Shown: positions 27,203-37,306, counted from the stretch's first letter. The stretch: 64,000 nt of DNA from Pedobacter fastidiosus (GCF_014306625.1 NZ_JACRYL010000006.1:22088-86087); one strand, 5' to 3'. The notes: a model not told the origin generated them from the sequence alone. Translations and numbers: made by a program.

Positions 27203-27433
27203 TTAAACTGGTTCAGCGTAAAAAGTTTCGAGGTTAGTACAACGATAACCCACTTCGTTGAAAAGAGAAATTACCTCTTCATTTTTGTTAGTATTAGAGT
27301 CGATTCTCAAAATCTTATCAGAATCCAATAAATCGATATTCCAAATAATTTCTGAGATGCGGGCATTTAAATAAGAAGCAATTTTTTGCAACTCGTTTTC
27401 AGATTGGATGTTTGTTTTAAAAATAGAAATCAT
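27203..27433 (-). CDS. small hypothetical protein, ferredoxin-like fold suspected
   Basis: 76 aa. It starts MISIFKTNIQSENELQKIASYLNA and continues with an acidic IDLLDSDKILRIDS strand and VISLFNEVGYRC. The beta-alpha-beta pattern resembles the heavy-metal-associated (HMA-like) small proteins of Bacteroidota but has no CxxC metal site. Function unknown. Monocistronic, convergent with msrA. Confidence 0.6.
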   Translation of the reverse strand: MISIFKTNIQSENELQKIASYLNARISEIIWNIDLLDSDKILRIDSNTNKNEEVISLFNEVGYRCTNLETFYAEPV

Positions 27434-27581
27434 AGCTTTTGTTCTCTTGTTTTAATAATGGTTTTTCATTGTTAAAACCTGAAGGTTTTAGAGGTAGACG
27501 GATGAAGCTTTAAATTACTTTAAAAAAAAGAAAAATAATTCTGAAGCCATCCCGATTCGCCTGAGTCTGCTGATTTTCAAT

Positions 27582-27622
27582 ATTTAATAAAACCTTTTAC
27601 TAACTTTTATTAAATACATTTA
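27582..27622 (+). promoter_or_regulatory. inverted-repeat operator candidate plus promoter box before the 565-aa gene
   Basis: ATTTAATAAAA (27582-27592) and TTTTATTAAAT (27605-27615) are perfect 11-bp inverted copies with a 12-base spacer. TACATTTA (27615-27622) directly follows and matches TAnnTTTG in all but the last base. The ATG is 26 bases further on. Confidence 0.4.
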
Positions 27623-27647
27623 CATTAGCATAATCAATCCCGATACT

Positions 27648-29345
27648 ATGAGGAATTATATTACAAAACCATTCTTAGGAATTTTCTTGGTGTTTTTAAC
27701 AATCGTACTTTCCTCATGGATTACACCAGAAAAAATAAATCCAGAAGCAGGAAAAGGGGGTTTGAAGATTGTTAATATTGTAAATTTCATCCGATTACTA
27801 GAACCTCGCGATCCGAAAATAACACAAGAGGTGCTCTATAAAACTGTGGTGAAACAAGTAGAGATCATGAAAAAATATAATCTCCGCGGTACATTTTTAT
27901 TGCAATATGATGCCTTGATGGATCAGAGATATCAAAAGCTATTATCTGGTCTGCCTAAAAATTCTTTCGAAATAGGAGCATGGTGGGAACTTCCTCAGCC
28001 CTTAATTGAAAAAGCTGGAATAAAATGGAGAGGGCGCTACCCCTGGGATTGGCATGCTGATGTTGGTTTTGCTACTGGCTATACTCCAAAAGAACGGGAA
28101 AAAATCATTGATGTGTACATGGCCGATTTCAAAAAGATATTCTGTTACTATCCAAAATCGGTTGGTTCCTGGTTTATCGATGCTCATACGCTCAATTATA
28201 TGTATGAAAAATACCATATTGTGGCTTCCAGCAATTGTAAAGATCAATATGGAACAGATGGTTATACTTTGTGGGGCGGATATTGGAATCAAGCTTATTA
28301 TCCAAGTAAGATAAATTCATATATGCCCGCTCAAAACGCTGAAAATCAAATTCCTGTACCCATTTTCAGAATGTTGGGAAGCGATCCTGTTAGGCAATAT
28401 GATACTGGTTTAGGTACACAAAGACAAGGCGTTATAACACTAGAACCTGTATATAAATTTGGTGGTGGCGATGAAAAATGGGTAAATTGGTTTTTTCAAA
28501 CTTTCACTCAAGATAGATCATTGGGATTTAATTACACACAAGCCGGACAAGAAAATTCTTTTACTTGGGATGAGATGGCCAAGGGTTTCGAAATTCAGAT
28601 GCCATTGATTGCGAAGCTGAGAGATGAAGGAAAACTGAAAGTAGAAACCATGGAGGAATCTGGATTGTGGTTCTCTAAAAAATATAAAGTTACTCCGGCT
28701 ACTTCTTTCTCGGTAACAAAAGATCTTGAAGGCAGTGATTTAAAAACGATTTGGTACAACAGTCGCTTTTACCGAATAAACATGCTTTGGGAAAACGGCT
28801 CTTTGCGTATTCGCGATATTCATTTATTTAACGAGAATTTTCCGGATAAATACACCACAGAAATTGCGACATCAAACGAATGTTCTTTTTATACCTTGCC
28901 TATTGTTGATGGATATATTTGGAGCAAGAAAGATAAACTTTCGGGTTTAAGATTGAAAGCTTTGATTGATGGAAAAGAGGTTTTACTAAAAGGAAATGAT
29001 CCAATATTTACGGATAATGGATTAAACTCTGTTCATGTTTCTTGGCCATTAACATCAATCAAAGGATCACTAGAATTGGATTTAAGCGAAAAACAAATGA
29101 ACATAAAACTGGTAAGCAAAACAGCACTTAATTGGTATCTAGATTTAACCACTGCAGATTTTGCTCAACTTCCGTTTAATAAAATTAGTTCTGCACAAGT
29201 GGATTGTAATTTTGAAGGCGCATCCTATAGTTTAAAAGCCAATAAAGGAACTTTTTCAAAACCAGAAAAAGATATCGCATTGCGATTAAAGCCTGTAAAT
29301 AATATGGTTTCGCTAAATTTCGGAGAAATCAACTTCAAGAAATAA
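27648..29345 (+). CDS. exported protein of unknown function, possible polysaccharide-deacetylase-like barrel
   Basis: 565 aa with an N-terminal signal or anchor (residues 7-25). The first 330 residues look like a TIM/NodB-type barrel: MKKYNLRGTFLLQYDALMD (67-85), SFEIGAWWELPQPLIEKAG, WDWHADVGFATGYTPKERE, and the strongly motif-like SVGSWFIDAHTLNYMYEKY (173-191). The C-terminal 230 residues are mainly beta strand. Asp/His residues in WHADVG and DAHT could bind a metal, as in deacetylases, but I cannot name a family. It stands before the cysE-cysM pair, with a 148-base gap. Confidence 0.7.
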   Translation: MRNYITKPFLGIFLVFLTIVLSSWITPEKINPEAGKGGLKIVNIVNFIRLLEPRDPKITQEVLYKTVVKQVEIMKKYNLRGTFLLQYDALMDQRYQKLLSGLPKNSFEIGAWWELPQPLIEKAGIKWRGRYPWDWHADVGFATGYTPKEREKIIDVYMADFKKIFCYYPKSVGSWFIDAHTLNYMYEKYHIVASSNCKDQYGTDGYTLWGGYWNQAYYPSKINSYMPAQNAENQIPVPIFRMLGSDPVRQYDTGLGTQRQGVITLEPVYKFGGGDEKWVNWFFQTFTQDRSLGFNYTQAGQENSFTWDEMAKGFEIQMPLIAKLRDEGKLKVETMEESGLWFSKKYKVTPATSFSVTKDLEGSDLKTIWYNSRFYRINMLWENGSLRIRDIHLFNENFPDKYTTEIATSNECSFYTLPIVDGYIWSKKDKLSGLRLKALIDGKEVLLKGNDPIFTDNGLNSVHVSWPLTSIKGSLELDLSEKQMNIKLVSKTALNWYLDLTTADFAQLPFNKISSAQVDCNFEGASYSLKANKGTFSKPEKDIALRLKPVNNMVSLNFGEINFKK

Positions 29346-29493
29346 TTGGCGATAAAAGCAGTAAATATTTGATTTTTTGTTAACCATTCGCAATTTTCCT
29401 TTCTAATTTCGAAGTCTCTTATCCGATTTGAAAAACAAAAGTTAACTTTAAAAACTTTCCTTTTCAAAAGAAGAGCGCAACAAAACAAATTTT

Positions 29494-30306
29494 ATGGAGG
29501 ATCAATTTTATAATTATCTTTTTGATAAACCTAACCGAAAAGTTAGCATTCCATCAAATGAAATTATTTCTGAATGGGCTAGAAATGTAGTGCACTTTCT
29601 TTTTCCAGAAAGCTCAGGTAAAATATTTTCCAGTCCGACAGAATTAAAAGAATATGCGAGTAAACTTGAACAAGATTTGTACGAGATTATTTCAAAAAGT
29701 TGCGAGTTGCAGCACACCGATTGCAAACAAACATCAGCCCAGTTTTTTAATAATTTACCAGAACTTTATCGAGTTTTAAATACAGATATAACTGCAATTT
29801 ACGAAGGAGATCCAGCTGCGGTAAGCAAATTTGAAGTTGTTCGATCTTATCCAGGTTTTTATGCCATTTGCTTTTACAGAATTGCACATTTACTCTTCGA
29901 TTTAGGAATCCCGATTATTCCCCGAATCTTAACTGAGCATGCACATTCTAGAACAGGAGTTGATATCCACCCGGCAGCGCAAATTGGCGAATATTTTTAT
30001 ATCGATCATGGAACAGGAATTGTAATCGGCGAAACTGCCATCATCGGACAATACGTTAAACTCTATCAAGGCGTAACGCTTGGTGCATTGAGTGTGCGTA
30101 AAGTTTTGGCAGGTGTAAAGAGGCATCCAACGGTAGAAGATAGAGTAGTAATTTACTCTGGCGCAACAATTTTAGGAGGCGAAACCACGATAGGTCACGA
30201 TAGTATTATTGGTGGAAACGTTTGGTTAACGGAAAGTATTGAGCCTTTTTCTACAGCTTATCATTCTCCCATTATAAATATTCGAAATACTAAACAAACA
30301 AGCTAG
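29494..30306 (+). CDS. cysE: serine O-acetyltransferase
   Basis: 270 aa. The helical N-terminal domain is longer than in short forms, and a left-handed beta-helix of hexapeptide repeats runs from about residue 150 ([63 protein letters not shown]). The catalytic His/Asp pair lies in IDHGTG. It converts serine and acetyl-CoA to O-acetylserine, the first step of cysteine synthesis. The cysteine synthase gene follows after 8 bases, so the two form an operon. Some databases call this type EpsC/SatA. There is no cysteine-rich leader before this operon. Confidence 0.93.
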   Translation: MEDQFYNYLFDKPNRKVSIPSNEIISEWARNVVHFLFPESSGKIFSSPTELKEYASKLEQDLYEIISKSCELQHTDCKQTSAQFFNNLPELYRVLNTDITAIYEGDPAAVSKFEVVRSYPGFYAICFYRIAHLLFDLGIPIIPRILTEHAHSRTGVDIHPAAQIGEYFYIDHGTGIVIGETAIIGQYVKLYQGVTLGALSVRKVLAGVKRHPTVEDRVVIYSGATILGGETTIGHDSIIGGNVWLTESIEPFSTAYHSPIINIRNTKQTS

Positions 30307-30314
30307 CAACTATC

Positions 30315-31187
30315 ATGGCACAAATTATAGATTTAATTGGAAATACCCCAATGGCCGAGTTGGCGAAACTTAACCCAAAGCCAAATGTTAAAATTTTCGC
30401 TAAACTAGAAGGAAATAATCCGGGCGGAAGTGTAAAAGATCGAGCATCACTGAATATGATTCGGAGTGCTTTAGAGCGTGGAGAGATTAAACCCGGCACA
30501 AAATTGGTTGAGGCCACTAGCGGAAATACTGGAATAGCCTTAGCTATGATTGCCAGCTTATTTGGGCTAGAAATTGAGTTGGTGATGCCGGCTAATTCTA
30601 CTAGAGAGCGCAAAGTAACTATGGAAGCATTTGGTGCCAAAGTAACTTTGTTGGATAGTATTGAGATTTGTAGAGATTACGCTGAAGAGAAAGGTGCATC
30701 AAATGGCTACTTCTTGCTGAATCAATTCTCAAATCCCGACAATTATTTGGCGCATTATAAAACAACTGGTCCCGAAATTTGGCGTGATACTGAAGAAAGC
30801 ATCACGCATTTCGTTAGTTCTATGGGTACAACAGGTACCATTATGGGCTGTTCTAGGTTTTTAAAGGAACAAAATCACAACATTCAAATTGTGGGTTGCC
30901 AGCCTACAGAAGGATCATCTATTCCAGGAATTAGGCGTTGGCCCAAAGAGTATTTGCCAAAAATATTCGAACCTGAAAGAGTAGACAGAGTGATGGATGT
31001 TACAGAAGTTGAAGCTGTAGAAATGGCTAGGAAGCTTGCGAAAATGGAAGGGATATTTGGAGGAATGAGTTCGGGTGGTGCTTGCGCTGCAGCTTTAAAA
31101 TTAGCTCAAGAAATAGAGAAAGGTGTAATTGTTTTTATTGCCTGTGATCGGGGAGATCGTTATTTAAGCAGTGATCTTTTTGGATAA
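30315..31187 (+). CDS. cysM: cysteine synthase (O-acetylserine sulfhydrylase B type)
   Basis: 290 aa PLP enzyme of fold type II. The lysine that forms the Schiff base is Lys41 in NPGGSVKDRA. The substrate loop is EATSGNTGIALA, and SMGTTGTIMGCSR binds the PLP phosphate. The C-terminal ACDRGDRYLSS is characteristic of CysM. It makes cysteine from O-acetylserine and sulfide, and the CysM type may also use thiosulfate. Operon with cysE. The ending is followed by a large inverted repeat. Confidence 0.93.
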   Translation: MAQIIDLIGNTPMAELAKLNPKPNVKIFAKLEGNNPGGSVKDRASLNMIRSALERGEIKPGTKLVEATSGNTGIALAMIASLFGLEIELVMPANSTRERKVTMEAFGAKVTLLDSIEICRDYAEEKGASNGYFLLNQFSNPDNYLAHYKTTGPEIWRDTEESITHFVSSMGTTGTIMGCSRFLKEQNHNIQIVGCQPTEGSSIPGIRRWPKEYLPKIFEPERVDRVMDVTEVEAVEMARKLAKMEGIFGGMSSGGACAAALKLAQEIEKGVIVFIACDRGDRYLSSDLFG

Positions 31188-31272
31188 ATGCGAACAACCG
31201 AGAAATAAGTTAATACTCTAATAAAGATTGATAAAAATACTTTCTTCTAAAGTTTGCGGCTACAAAAAAAAG

Positions 31273-31315
31273 TTTTGTGTCTTTTGTGGTGATTTTTACC
31301 GCAAAAGACACAAAA
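31273..31315. repeat. 14-bp-arm inverted repeat, probable bidirectional terminator
   Basis: TTTTGTGTCTTTTG (31273-31286) and CAAAAGACACAAAA (31302-31315) are perfect inverted copies. Four further pairs (one G-U) extend the stem inward to 18 bp around ATTTTT-rich bases. It lies between convergent cysM and the AI-2E family gene. The unusually symmetric A/T-rich stem looks like a dispersed repeat rather than a simple terminator. Confidence 0.6.
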
Positions 31316-31381
31316 AGAAACAATAGTGTTTTAAGTCAAAATATCTTCTAATAATAGGACCTTAGTGAAGACTTTTCCTTA

Positions 31382-32476
31382 TTACTCTTCAACTACTTTC
31401 GCTGGTTTTCTTCTCAACTTTTTCAATTGGCCCATATGCTCCGTTGGAATGTTATCGCCTAAAAGCTTACCCCAAGGTTTCAAGCCTTCAATACGATCGA
31501 AAATAATTTTTAGCACAGCGATAAAAGGAATGGAAAGAAACATTCCGGGAACCCCCCAAAGTGCAGCGCCCAATAAAACAATCACAATTGAAATCAGTGC
31601 ATTTATCTGAACTTTTGAAGATACAATTCGCGGAACTAAGATGTTATTATCTATAAACTGAATAAGTGCATAAGCGCCAATAATTAGGAGTTGTGTAGTA
31701 AAACCATCCGTAGTTAAAGTCGCCATTAAAACAGGCAGGGCAATTGCAATAATCCCACCAATATATGGGAGTAGATTTAATATTGCACCAATAACCCCAA
31801 TAAGAATGGCGTTTTGAACCCCAAGAATTAATAAAGCTGCAGAGTTAAGCACTGCAACTATGGATGTTTCAATTAAAAGGCCAACAATATAACTTTGTAT
31901 CGCAGCTTTGGTTTCACTTAAAATTTCTCCAACTTTTTTCTGATTTTCTTCTGAGAAAACCTCATATAGAAAATTTAAAATAAGGGCTTTATATAACATA
32001 ATAAGAAAGGTATAAACTGGAATTAGAAATACAACGCTCAAAATCCCAAGAACCCCATTTAAAGTTTGTCCAATCATCGCTTTACTTCCCTTTGCAGCAT
32101 CGTTAAGCATTTGAACTTGTTTGCTCGAACTGATTCCAAATGTTTTTTCTAACCATTGCTGAATGATGTGTAAAAGCTCACTAAATTTTTGCTTCATTGC
32201 TTCTACATTATCAAAAAAGTGTGCTATTTGCGAAGAAAGAAAGTACATTAATCCCATTACAACCAAAATTGCAATCAGCATGCTTAAAATAATACTTACA
32301 ATTTTAGGCAACTTTCTTTCAAGTCTATTGGAGAGTGGATTAAGGAGGATCGCAATGAGCGATGCGAATGCAAGTGGCACTAGGATATCCCTTAGTACGC
32401 TCAACATAAAAACAGTAATAACAAGCCCAAGTAATATAACGGGAGCTTTAATGTAGAATGGATATCTTTTAATCAT
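31382..32476 (-). CDS. AI-2E family transporter (PerM-like)
   Basis: 364 aa with seven to eight membrane segments: two near the N-terminus (14-45), one at 62-85, a soluble domain from about 85 to 150, then segments near 155-175, 205-235, 240-262, 265-290 and 305-340. The stretch LLPYIGGIIAIALPVLMA and the ending FDRIEGLKPWGKLLGDNI fit the family. Members include TqsA (autoinducer-2 export) and Na+/H+ antiporters, so the name says little about the substrate. Monocistronic. Confidence 0.85.
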   Translation of the reverse strand: MIKRYPFYIKAPVILLGLVITVFMLSVLRDILVPLAFASLIAILLNPLSNRLERKLPKIVSIILSMLIAILVVMGLMYFLSSQIAHFFDNVEAMKQKFSELLHIIQQWLEKTFGISSSKQVQMLNDAAKGSKAMIGQTLNGVLGILSVVFLIPVYTFLIMLYKALILNFLYEVFSEENQKKVGEILSETKAAIQSYIVGLLIETSIVAVLNSAALLILGVQNAILIGVIGAILNLLPYIGGIIAIALPVLMATLTTDGFTTQLLIIGAYALIQFIDNNILVPRIVSSKVQINALISIVIVLLGAALWGVPGMFLSIPFIAVLKIIFDRIEGLKPWGKLLGDNIPTEHMGQLKKLRRKPAKVVEE

Positions 32477-32855
32477 TTGGTGCTTATTTTTCAGAATCTA
32501 ACAAAAAAAAGACAACAAAGTTCTAAGCTTACTTAATTAATATTAACTGGGCTCGAATAATAAATTATTAGCAAAAAAAAAGAGGTTGCGATTTTGAAAC
32601 AAAAAGTAAGCCCATAGCACTCCTTAATCATTTCTTTTGCATAATGTTCTGCTACTTAATGACAGCGCTCCAGATGAAAATCTTGGTCAAAATTTTTGAC
32701 TCCAAAGGTTTATCTGTAAAGTTTTTAATGTTTCTAATCAATCTAGTGCGTAAAAAATTAAATACAGATTATTCCTAATGCATATTATTCACTACTTTAC
32801 CCATGGATAATGAAATTTAGAATTTTAGCCGATCCTAACCGAACAAACTCAAAAC
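32477..32855. other. 379-bp intergenic region without recognised gene
   Basis: This is the divergent upstream region of the AI-2E family gene and the GH106 gene. It is AT-rich, with no convincing TAnnTTTG box on either strand, no large inverted repeat and no ORF of note. Confidence 0.5.
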
Positions 32856-35800
32856 ATGAGCAACAAATCTCCCAATCTCTATAAAAAACTTATAGGCGTA
32901 CTTTTTTTGGTCATTATTTTAATATCCTGTAAAGTTCAACGATCTAATAAAGCAGGTCAAAATAGTTTGTCGCAAATCCAAAATGTTTTTTCTAATGCTA
33001 CAGATACTGTTCAAACTAGTATTTATTGGTATTGGATGTCTGATAATATTTCTAAGGAAGGAGTTGTTAAAGATCTTAAAGCGATGAAAAGTGTTGGGAT
33101 AAATAGAGCTTTCATAGGCAATATCGGATACCCATCTACGCCTTATGGAAAAGTGAAAATTTTCTCGGAAGAGTGGTGGGATATCTTGCATACGGCATTA
33201 AAAACCGCTACAGAATTAAATATAGAAATTGGTATTTTTAATAGTCCGGGTTGGAGCCAATCTGGTGGCCCGTGGATAAAACCCGAGCAATCCATGCGTT
33301 ATCTTACTTCATCTGAAACTACAGTAACTGGCGGTAAACAATTGATTATCAATCTGCCTAAACCCAATAAAATTTTTGAGGATGTTAAAACTATAGCTTA
33401 TCAATTGCCGAAGTTTTATAACGATCGATTAACAGAAAAAAATACAACCATTACAAGTTCGGTAACGGTAAATCAGTTAAATAAATTAATGGATAGAGAT
33501 ACCATTAGCGATTTAATTTTTCCATCTGATAAAACGTTTTATGTTGATTTTAAAACTCAGAAAGCCATTACAGCGAGAAGTCTTGTCATCTATCCGGCTC
33601 ACTTTACCATGACCGCTAATGCTGAAATCTTAGCACTTATTGATGGAAAATATACTTCGATAAGGAAATTTTCTATTGATAGAAGAAACGACAACTTAAA
33701 TGTTGGTTTTGCGCCCTATGGTCCCATAGCGATTTCCCTGCCAGAAACCGAATCGAACAGTTTTAAACTTGTGATTAGCAACGCTTCATCGAGATTTGGA
33801 ATTTCAGAAGTAGAGATTTCTCCATCGCCCCGAATAGAAAGCTTTACTGAAAAAACACTTGCAAAAATGTTTCAATCACCATTACCATATTGGAACGAAT
33901 ATCAATGGATTTCTCAGCCAAAAGTATCAGATCAATCTTTACTTATCCATCCTGAAAAAGTTTTAGATCTTACCAAATATCTATCAGCTGATGGGCAATT
34001 AAATTGGAACGCACCCGCGGGAGATTGGATTGTGTTTAGAATGGCGATGACAACGACTGGTGTAACTAATGGACCGGCCTCAAAAGAAGCCACCGGACTT
34101 GAAGTTGATAAAATGAGCAAAACCCATGTTGAGAGTCATTTTAATAGTTTCCTTGGCGAAATTATGAGAAGAATACCAGCAGAAGATAGAAAGACTTGGA
34201 AAGTAGCTGTTCAAGATAGTTACGAAACTGGTGGGCAAAACTGGACCGATGGAATGGCTGAAAGTTTTAAAAAGAATTATGGCTACGATCCATTGCCCTA
34301 CTTACCTACACTTTCGGGAAAGGTTGTTGGAAGCCCTGAAATTTCAGATCGTTTTCTGTGGGATTTACGTCGATTAATTGCAGATCGAGTTGCTTACGAT
34401 TATGTTGGCGGATTACGAGCCGTGAGTCATAAATATGGTTTACATACTTGGTTAGAGAATTACGGCCATTGGGGTTTTCCTGGCGAATTTTTGCAGTACG
34501 GAGGTCAATCTGATGAGATTGGAGGTGAATTTTGGAGTGAAGGAGAACTAGGAAATATCGAAAATAGAGCTGCATCTTCTGCCGCACACATTTATGGTAA
34601 AACGAAAGTTTCTGCAGAATCATTTACCGCTGGAGGAAGGCCTTATGTGCGTTACCCTGGATTTATAAAGCAACGTGGCGATCGCTTTTTTACAGAAGGA
34701 ATTAACAATACGCTTTTACACGTTTACATTGAGCAGCCCACAGAGGACTTAGTGCCCGGAATTAACGCCAACTTTAGTACGGAGTTTAATCGACACAACA
34801 CTTGGTTTAGTTATCTGGATCTTTTTACAACTTATTTAAAACGGTGCAATTTCATGTTACAACAAGGAAAATATGTTGCAGATGTGGCTTATTTTATTGG
34901 GGAAGACGCTCCAAAAATGACTGGGGTTTGCGATCCTGCGCTTCCGGCAGGTTATTCTTTCGATTATATAAATGCAGAAGTAATTAAAAATAGAGTTACG
35001 GTTAAAAATGGACGGCTTTTCTTACCTGATGGAATGAATTATGGCCTTTTAGTTTTGCCAAAATTGGAAACCATGAGGCCCGAATTACTGAGAAGGATAA
35101 CAAAATTGGTAGAGCAGGGAGCACACATTTTCGGTCCGCCACCTTTGAGATCACCAAGTTTGCAGAATTTTGCTGTTGCGGATCAAGAGGTTGCTGAAAT
35201 GGCTAAAAGGCTTTGGGGAAGTTCAAATTCTAGTGCAGAATCTTCACACCAGTATGGAAAGGGAACGGTATCGCAAGGAACATCACTTCAGCCTGTTCTA
35301 AATTCGTTAAACCTAAAGCCAGATTTTGTTGTAGCTCAAAATGATCCAGTTTTATTTATTCATCGTAAGCTTCCTCAAGGAGATTTTTATTTCATCAGCA
35401 ATCAAAGCAATAATCCAATCTCAATTAATCCGCAGTTTAGAATTGAAGGAAAAATCCCCGAAATTTGGGATCCAATTACTGGAGATGTTCGAGCTTTGCC
35501 TGAGTTTAAAACTACAAATGGCGTAACTTCTGTACCATTAAAATTAGAAGGTTTACAAAGTATGTTTGTTGTTTTCAAAAAGAGCACTGTTAAAGAATCA
35601 GCAGCAATTGCCGATATTCCTGTAGAACATACTGTGTCTAGAATTTCATCCCCGTGGATGGTCGAATTCGAGAAAAATAAACGCGGACCAGCTGAGCCCA
35701 TTCTGTTTAAAACCTTAACAGATTGGACAGAAAATGCTAATCTCGATATAAAATATTTCTCTGGAACAGCGATTTATCGTAATTCCTTCTCGAATGAATT

Positions 35801-36116
35801 GCCAAAAACTGGCGAACATATTTATTTAAATTTAGGCGAGGTAAATGTCATTGCCAAAGTGAAAATAAACGGAACTTATGTTGGCGGTGCTTGGACGAAT
35901 CCTTGGCGAGTGGAAATAACTAAAGCCCTCAAAGCCGGAACAAACACGGTAGAAATTAGTGTGGCAAATACTTGGGTAAACCGACTCATCGGCGATAGCA
36001 AATTACCAGAAAAAGATCGTAAAACTTGGACAAATGATAATCCTTATAAACCAGATAGTAAGCTTGAACCATCGGGTTTGAAAGGACCAGTTACGATTAG
36101 TTCGATTGCTTATTGA
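32856..36116 (+). CDS. GH106-type alpha-L-rhamnosidase (predicted), lipoprotein
   Basis: 1086 aa. The lipoprotein signal ends LISC with Cys25. The catalytic region begins with SIYWYWMSDNISKEGVVKDLKAM (about 55-77), continues with GIFNSPGWSQSGGPW (about 130-144) and a long (beta/alpha) barrel including DSYETGGQNWTDGM and WLENYGHWGFPGEF. A beta-sandwich near the C-terminus (INGTYVGGAWTNPWRVEITKAL) is the jelly-roll common in this family. I assign GH106 from overall pattern and size. It would remove rhamnose from plant or algal polysaccharides. It is monocistronic and its end lies 14 bases from the convergent PL6 gene. Confidence 0.75.
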   Translation: MSNKSPNLYKKLIGVLFLVIILISCKVQRSNKAGQNSLSQIQNVFSNATDTVQTSIYWYWMSDNISKEGVVKDLKAMKSVGINRAFIGNIGYPSTPYGKVKIFSEEWWDILHTALKTATELNIEIGIFNSPGWSQSGGPWIKPEQSMRYLTSSETTVTGGKQLIINLPKPNKIFEDVKTIAYQLPKFYNDRLTEKNTTITSSVTVNQLNKLMDRDTISDLIFPSDKTFYVDFKTQKAITARSLVIYPAHFTMTANAEILALIDGKYTSIRKFSIDRRNDNLNVGFAPYGPIAISLPETESNSFKLVISNASSRFGISEVEISPSPRIESFTEKTLAKMFQSPLPYWNEYQWISQPKVSDQSLLIHPEKVLDLTKYLSADGQLNWNAPAGDWIVFRMAMTTTGVTNGPASKEATGLEVDKMSKTHVESHFNSFLGEIMRRIPAEDRKTWKVAVQDSYETGGQNWTDGMAESFKKNYGYDPLPYLPTLSGKVVGSPEISDRFLWDLRRLIADRVAYDYVGGLRAVSHKYGLHTWLENYGHWGFPGEFLQYGGQSDEIGGEFWSEGELGNIENRAASSAAHIYGKTKVSAESFTAGGRPYVRYPGFIKQRGDRFFTEGINNTLLHVYIEQPTEDLVPGINANFSTEFNRHNTWFSYLDLFTTYLKRCNFMLQQGKYVADVAYFIGEDAPKMTGVCDPALPAGYSFDYINAEVIKNRVTVKNGRLFLPDGMNYGLLVLPKLETMRPELLRRITKLVEQGAHIFGPPPLRSPSLQNFAVADQEVAEMAKRLWGSSNSSAESSHQYGKGTVSQGTSLQPVLNSLNLKPDFVVAQNDPVLFIHRKLPQGDFYFISNQSNNPISINPQFRIEGKIPEIWDPITGDVRALPEFKTTNGVTSVPLKLEGLQSMFVVFKKSTVKESAAIADIPVEHTVSRISSPWMVEFEKNKRGPAEPILFKTLTDWTENANLDIKYFSGTAIYRNSFSNELPKTGEHIYLNLGEVNVIAKVKINGTYVGGAWTNPWRVEITKALKAGTNTVEISVANTWVNRLIGDSKLPEKDRKTWTNDNPYKPDSKLEPSGLKGPVTISSIAY

Positions 36117-36130
36117 AATTAATCTAGGTG

Positions 36131-37306
36131 TTACTGTTTCAAGATTTCGATTTTAACATTTTTAAAATGATTGCTAGAGATTTCATTATCAAAGGGTTGA
36201 ATATTTTGTAAAACAGGCGAGGGATATTTTTTTACGTCAAATTTTCCTGTCCAATCGGCGTTTTTACTATCACCAACTAAAATTCCGGTATCGGCGGTTG
36301 AAATGGTGTTGTTTACAATTTTGCAGTTACTTGCACTGATGTAAAAGCCGGTTTCTGTTTTCCCTTTGGCCATTCCGTACATTAACCTAATAGCGGTTTT
36401 TATGCCCGAAATTTTGTTGTTTTTAATTAAATGTCCGGTTCCATTTATTCTGATTCCGCCAGTGCCTCCTTCAAAAATATTATCAGAGATTACACAATCG
36501 TGCCCGCCACGCATTACCAATTCGCCGTCATTGTTCTTGAAATAATTTTTGGTGTAGGTATTGCCACTGCTTTTATTGCTAATCACCTCATTTTCTCCAT
36601 TACATTCGGTAAATGTATTTTCGGAAACAAAGGTTTTTGGTGTCTGATTTCCAAGTAAAACCGGATCTTGCCCAACCTGAATGCATTCTCCTCCGTTACC
36701 ATTTTTCCAGCTTACCTTATTTTTAAAAGAAAAACTATTGTGTGTTATTTTAGTATTTAAAGGAAAAGATTCTTTAGTTACTTTGATTTGAACATCTTGA
36801 TTATCAACATTTGAAATGAAATTGCAACTATCTATAGTATTAGATTCTCCATTTCCAGAGATAATAACCAAAGGCATAAATTGAGCTTTAACAATATTGC
36901 CTTCAAAACTACATAGGCTAACCTTACAATTAGATGTACTATTAAGTTCGATTAAAACTCCTGTTGATTTTTCTGCCTTTTTTAAGGTACAGGATTTAAA
37001 AGCGAATCCTTTTAGGTTGATAAAATTGCCGGTAATTCTAAATAGGTTTCGTTCAACATCGCCAGAAAAAATAACTTGGCCATTTGTTTCAGCTTTTATG
37101 ATTATAGGTTTTTCTAAAGTTCCTTTACTATTAATTTCGATAGACCAATTGCTGTAATTTCCATTTTGAATAATTACTTCATCGCCAGGTTCAAGCTTTT
37201 CAGCTACAATCTTCAATTCCTCTAAACGCTTAATCTTGTAAATTTCTCCAAAGGAATTTTTGAATGAGCATATTAAGATAATGACTAGCAAGATATTTCT
37301 TTTCAT
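36131..37306 (-). CDS. polysaccharide lyase family 6 protein (alginate lyase / chondroitinase B type)
   Basis: 391 aa with a signal peptide (1-20). The sequence is a right-handed beta-helix with many N/G turns. Diagnostic parts are GNGGECIQVGQ (203-213), the acidic calcium site around NGENEV, Lys245 in SNKSSGNTY and Arg266 in VMRGGHDC, corresponding to the catalytic Lys and Arg of PL6 enzymes, and GGIRINGTGH. It cleaves uronic-acid-containing polymers such as alginate or dermatan sulfate by beta-elimination. It is convergent with the rhamnosidase and has no susCD partner here. Confidence 0.85.
   Translation of the reverse strand: MKRNILLVIILICSFKNSFGEIYKIKRLEELKIVAEKLEPGDEVIIQNGNYSNWSIEINSKGTLEKPIIIKAETNGQVIFSGDVERNLFRITGNFINLKGFAFKSCTLKKAEKSTGVLIELNSTSNCKVSLCSFEGNIVKAQFMPLVIISGNGESNTIDSCNFISNVDNQDVQIKVTKESFPLNTKITHNSFSFKNKVSWKNGNGGECIQVGQDPVLLGNQTPKTFVSENTFTECNGENEVISNKSSGNTYTKNYFKNNDGELVMRGGHDCVISDNIFEGGTGGIRINGTGHLIKNNKISGIKTAIRLMYGMAKGKTETGFYISASNCKIVNNTISTADTGILVGDSKNADWTGKFDVKKYPSPVLQNIQPFDNEISSNHFKNVKIEILKQ

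Noticed and set aside
29346..29493. Cysteine-rich leader before cysE
   Set aside because: I found no short ORF with a Cys run in this gap.
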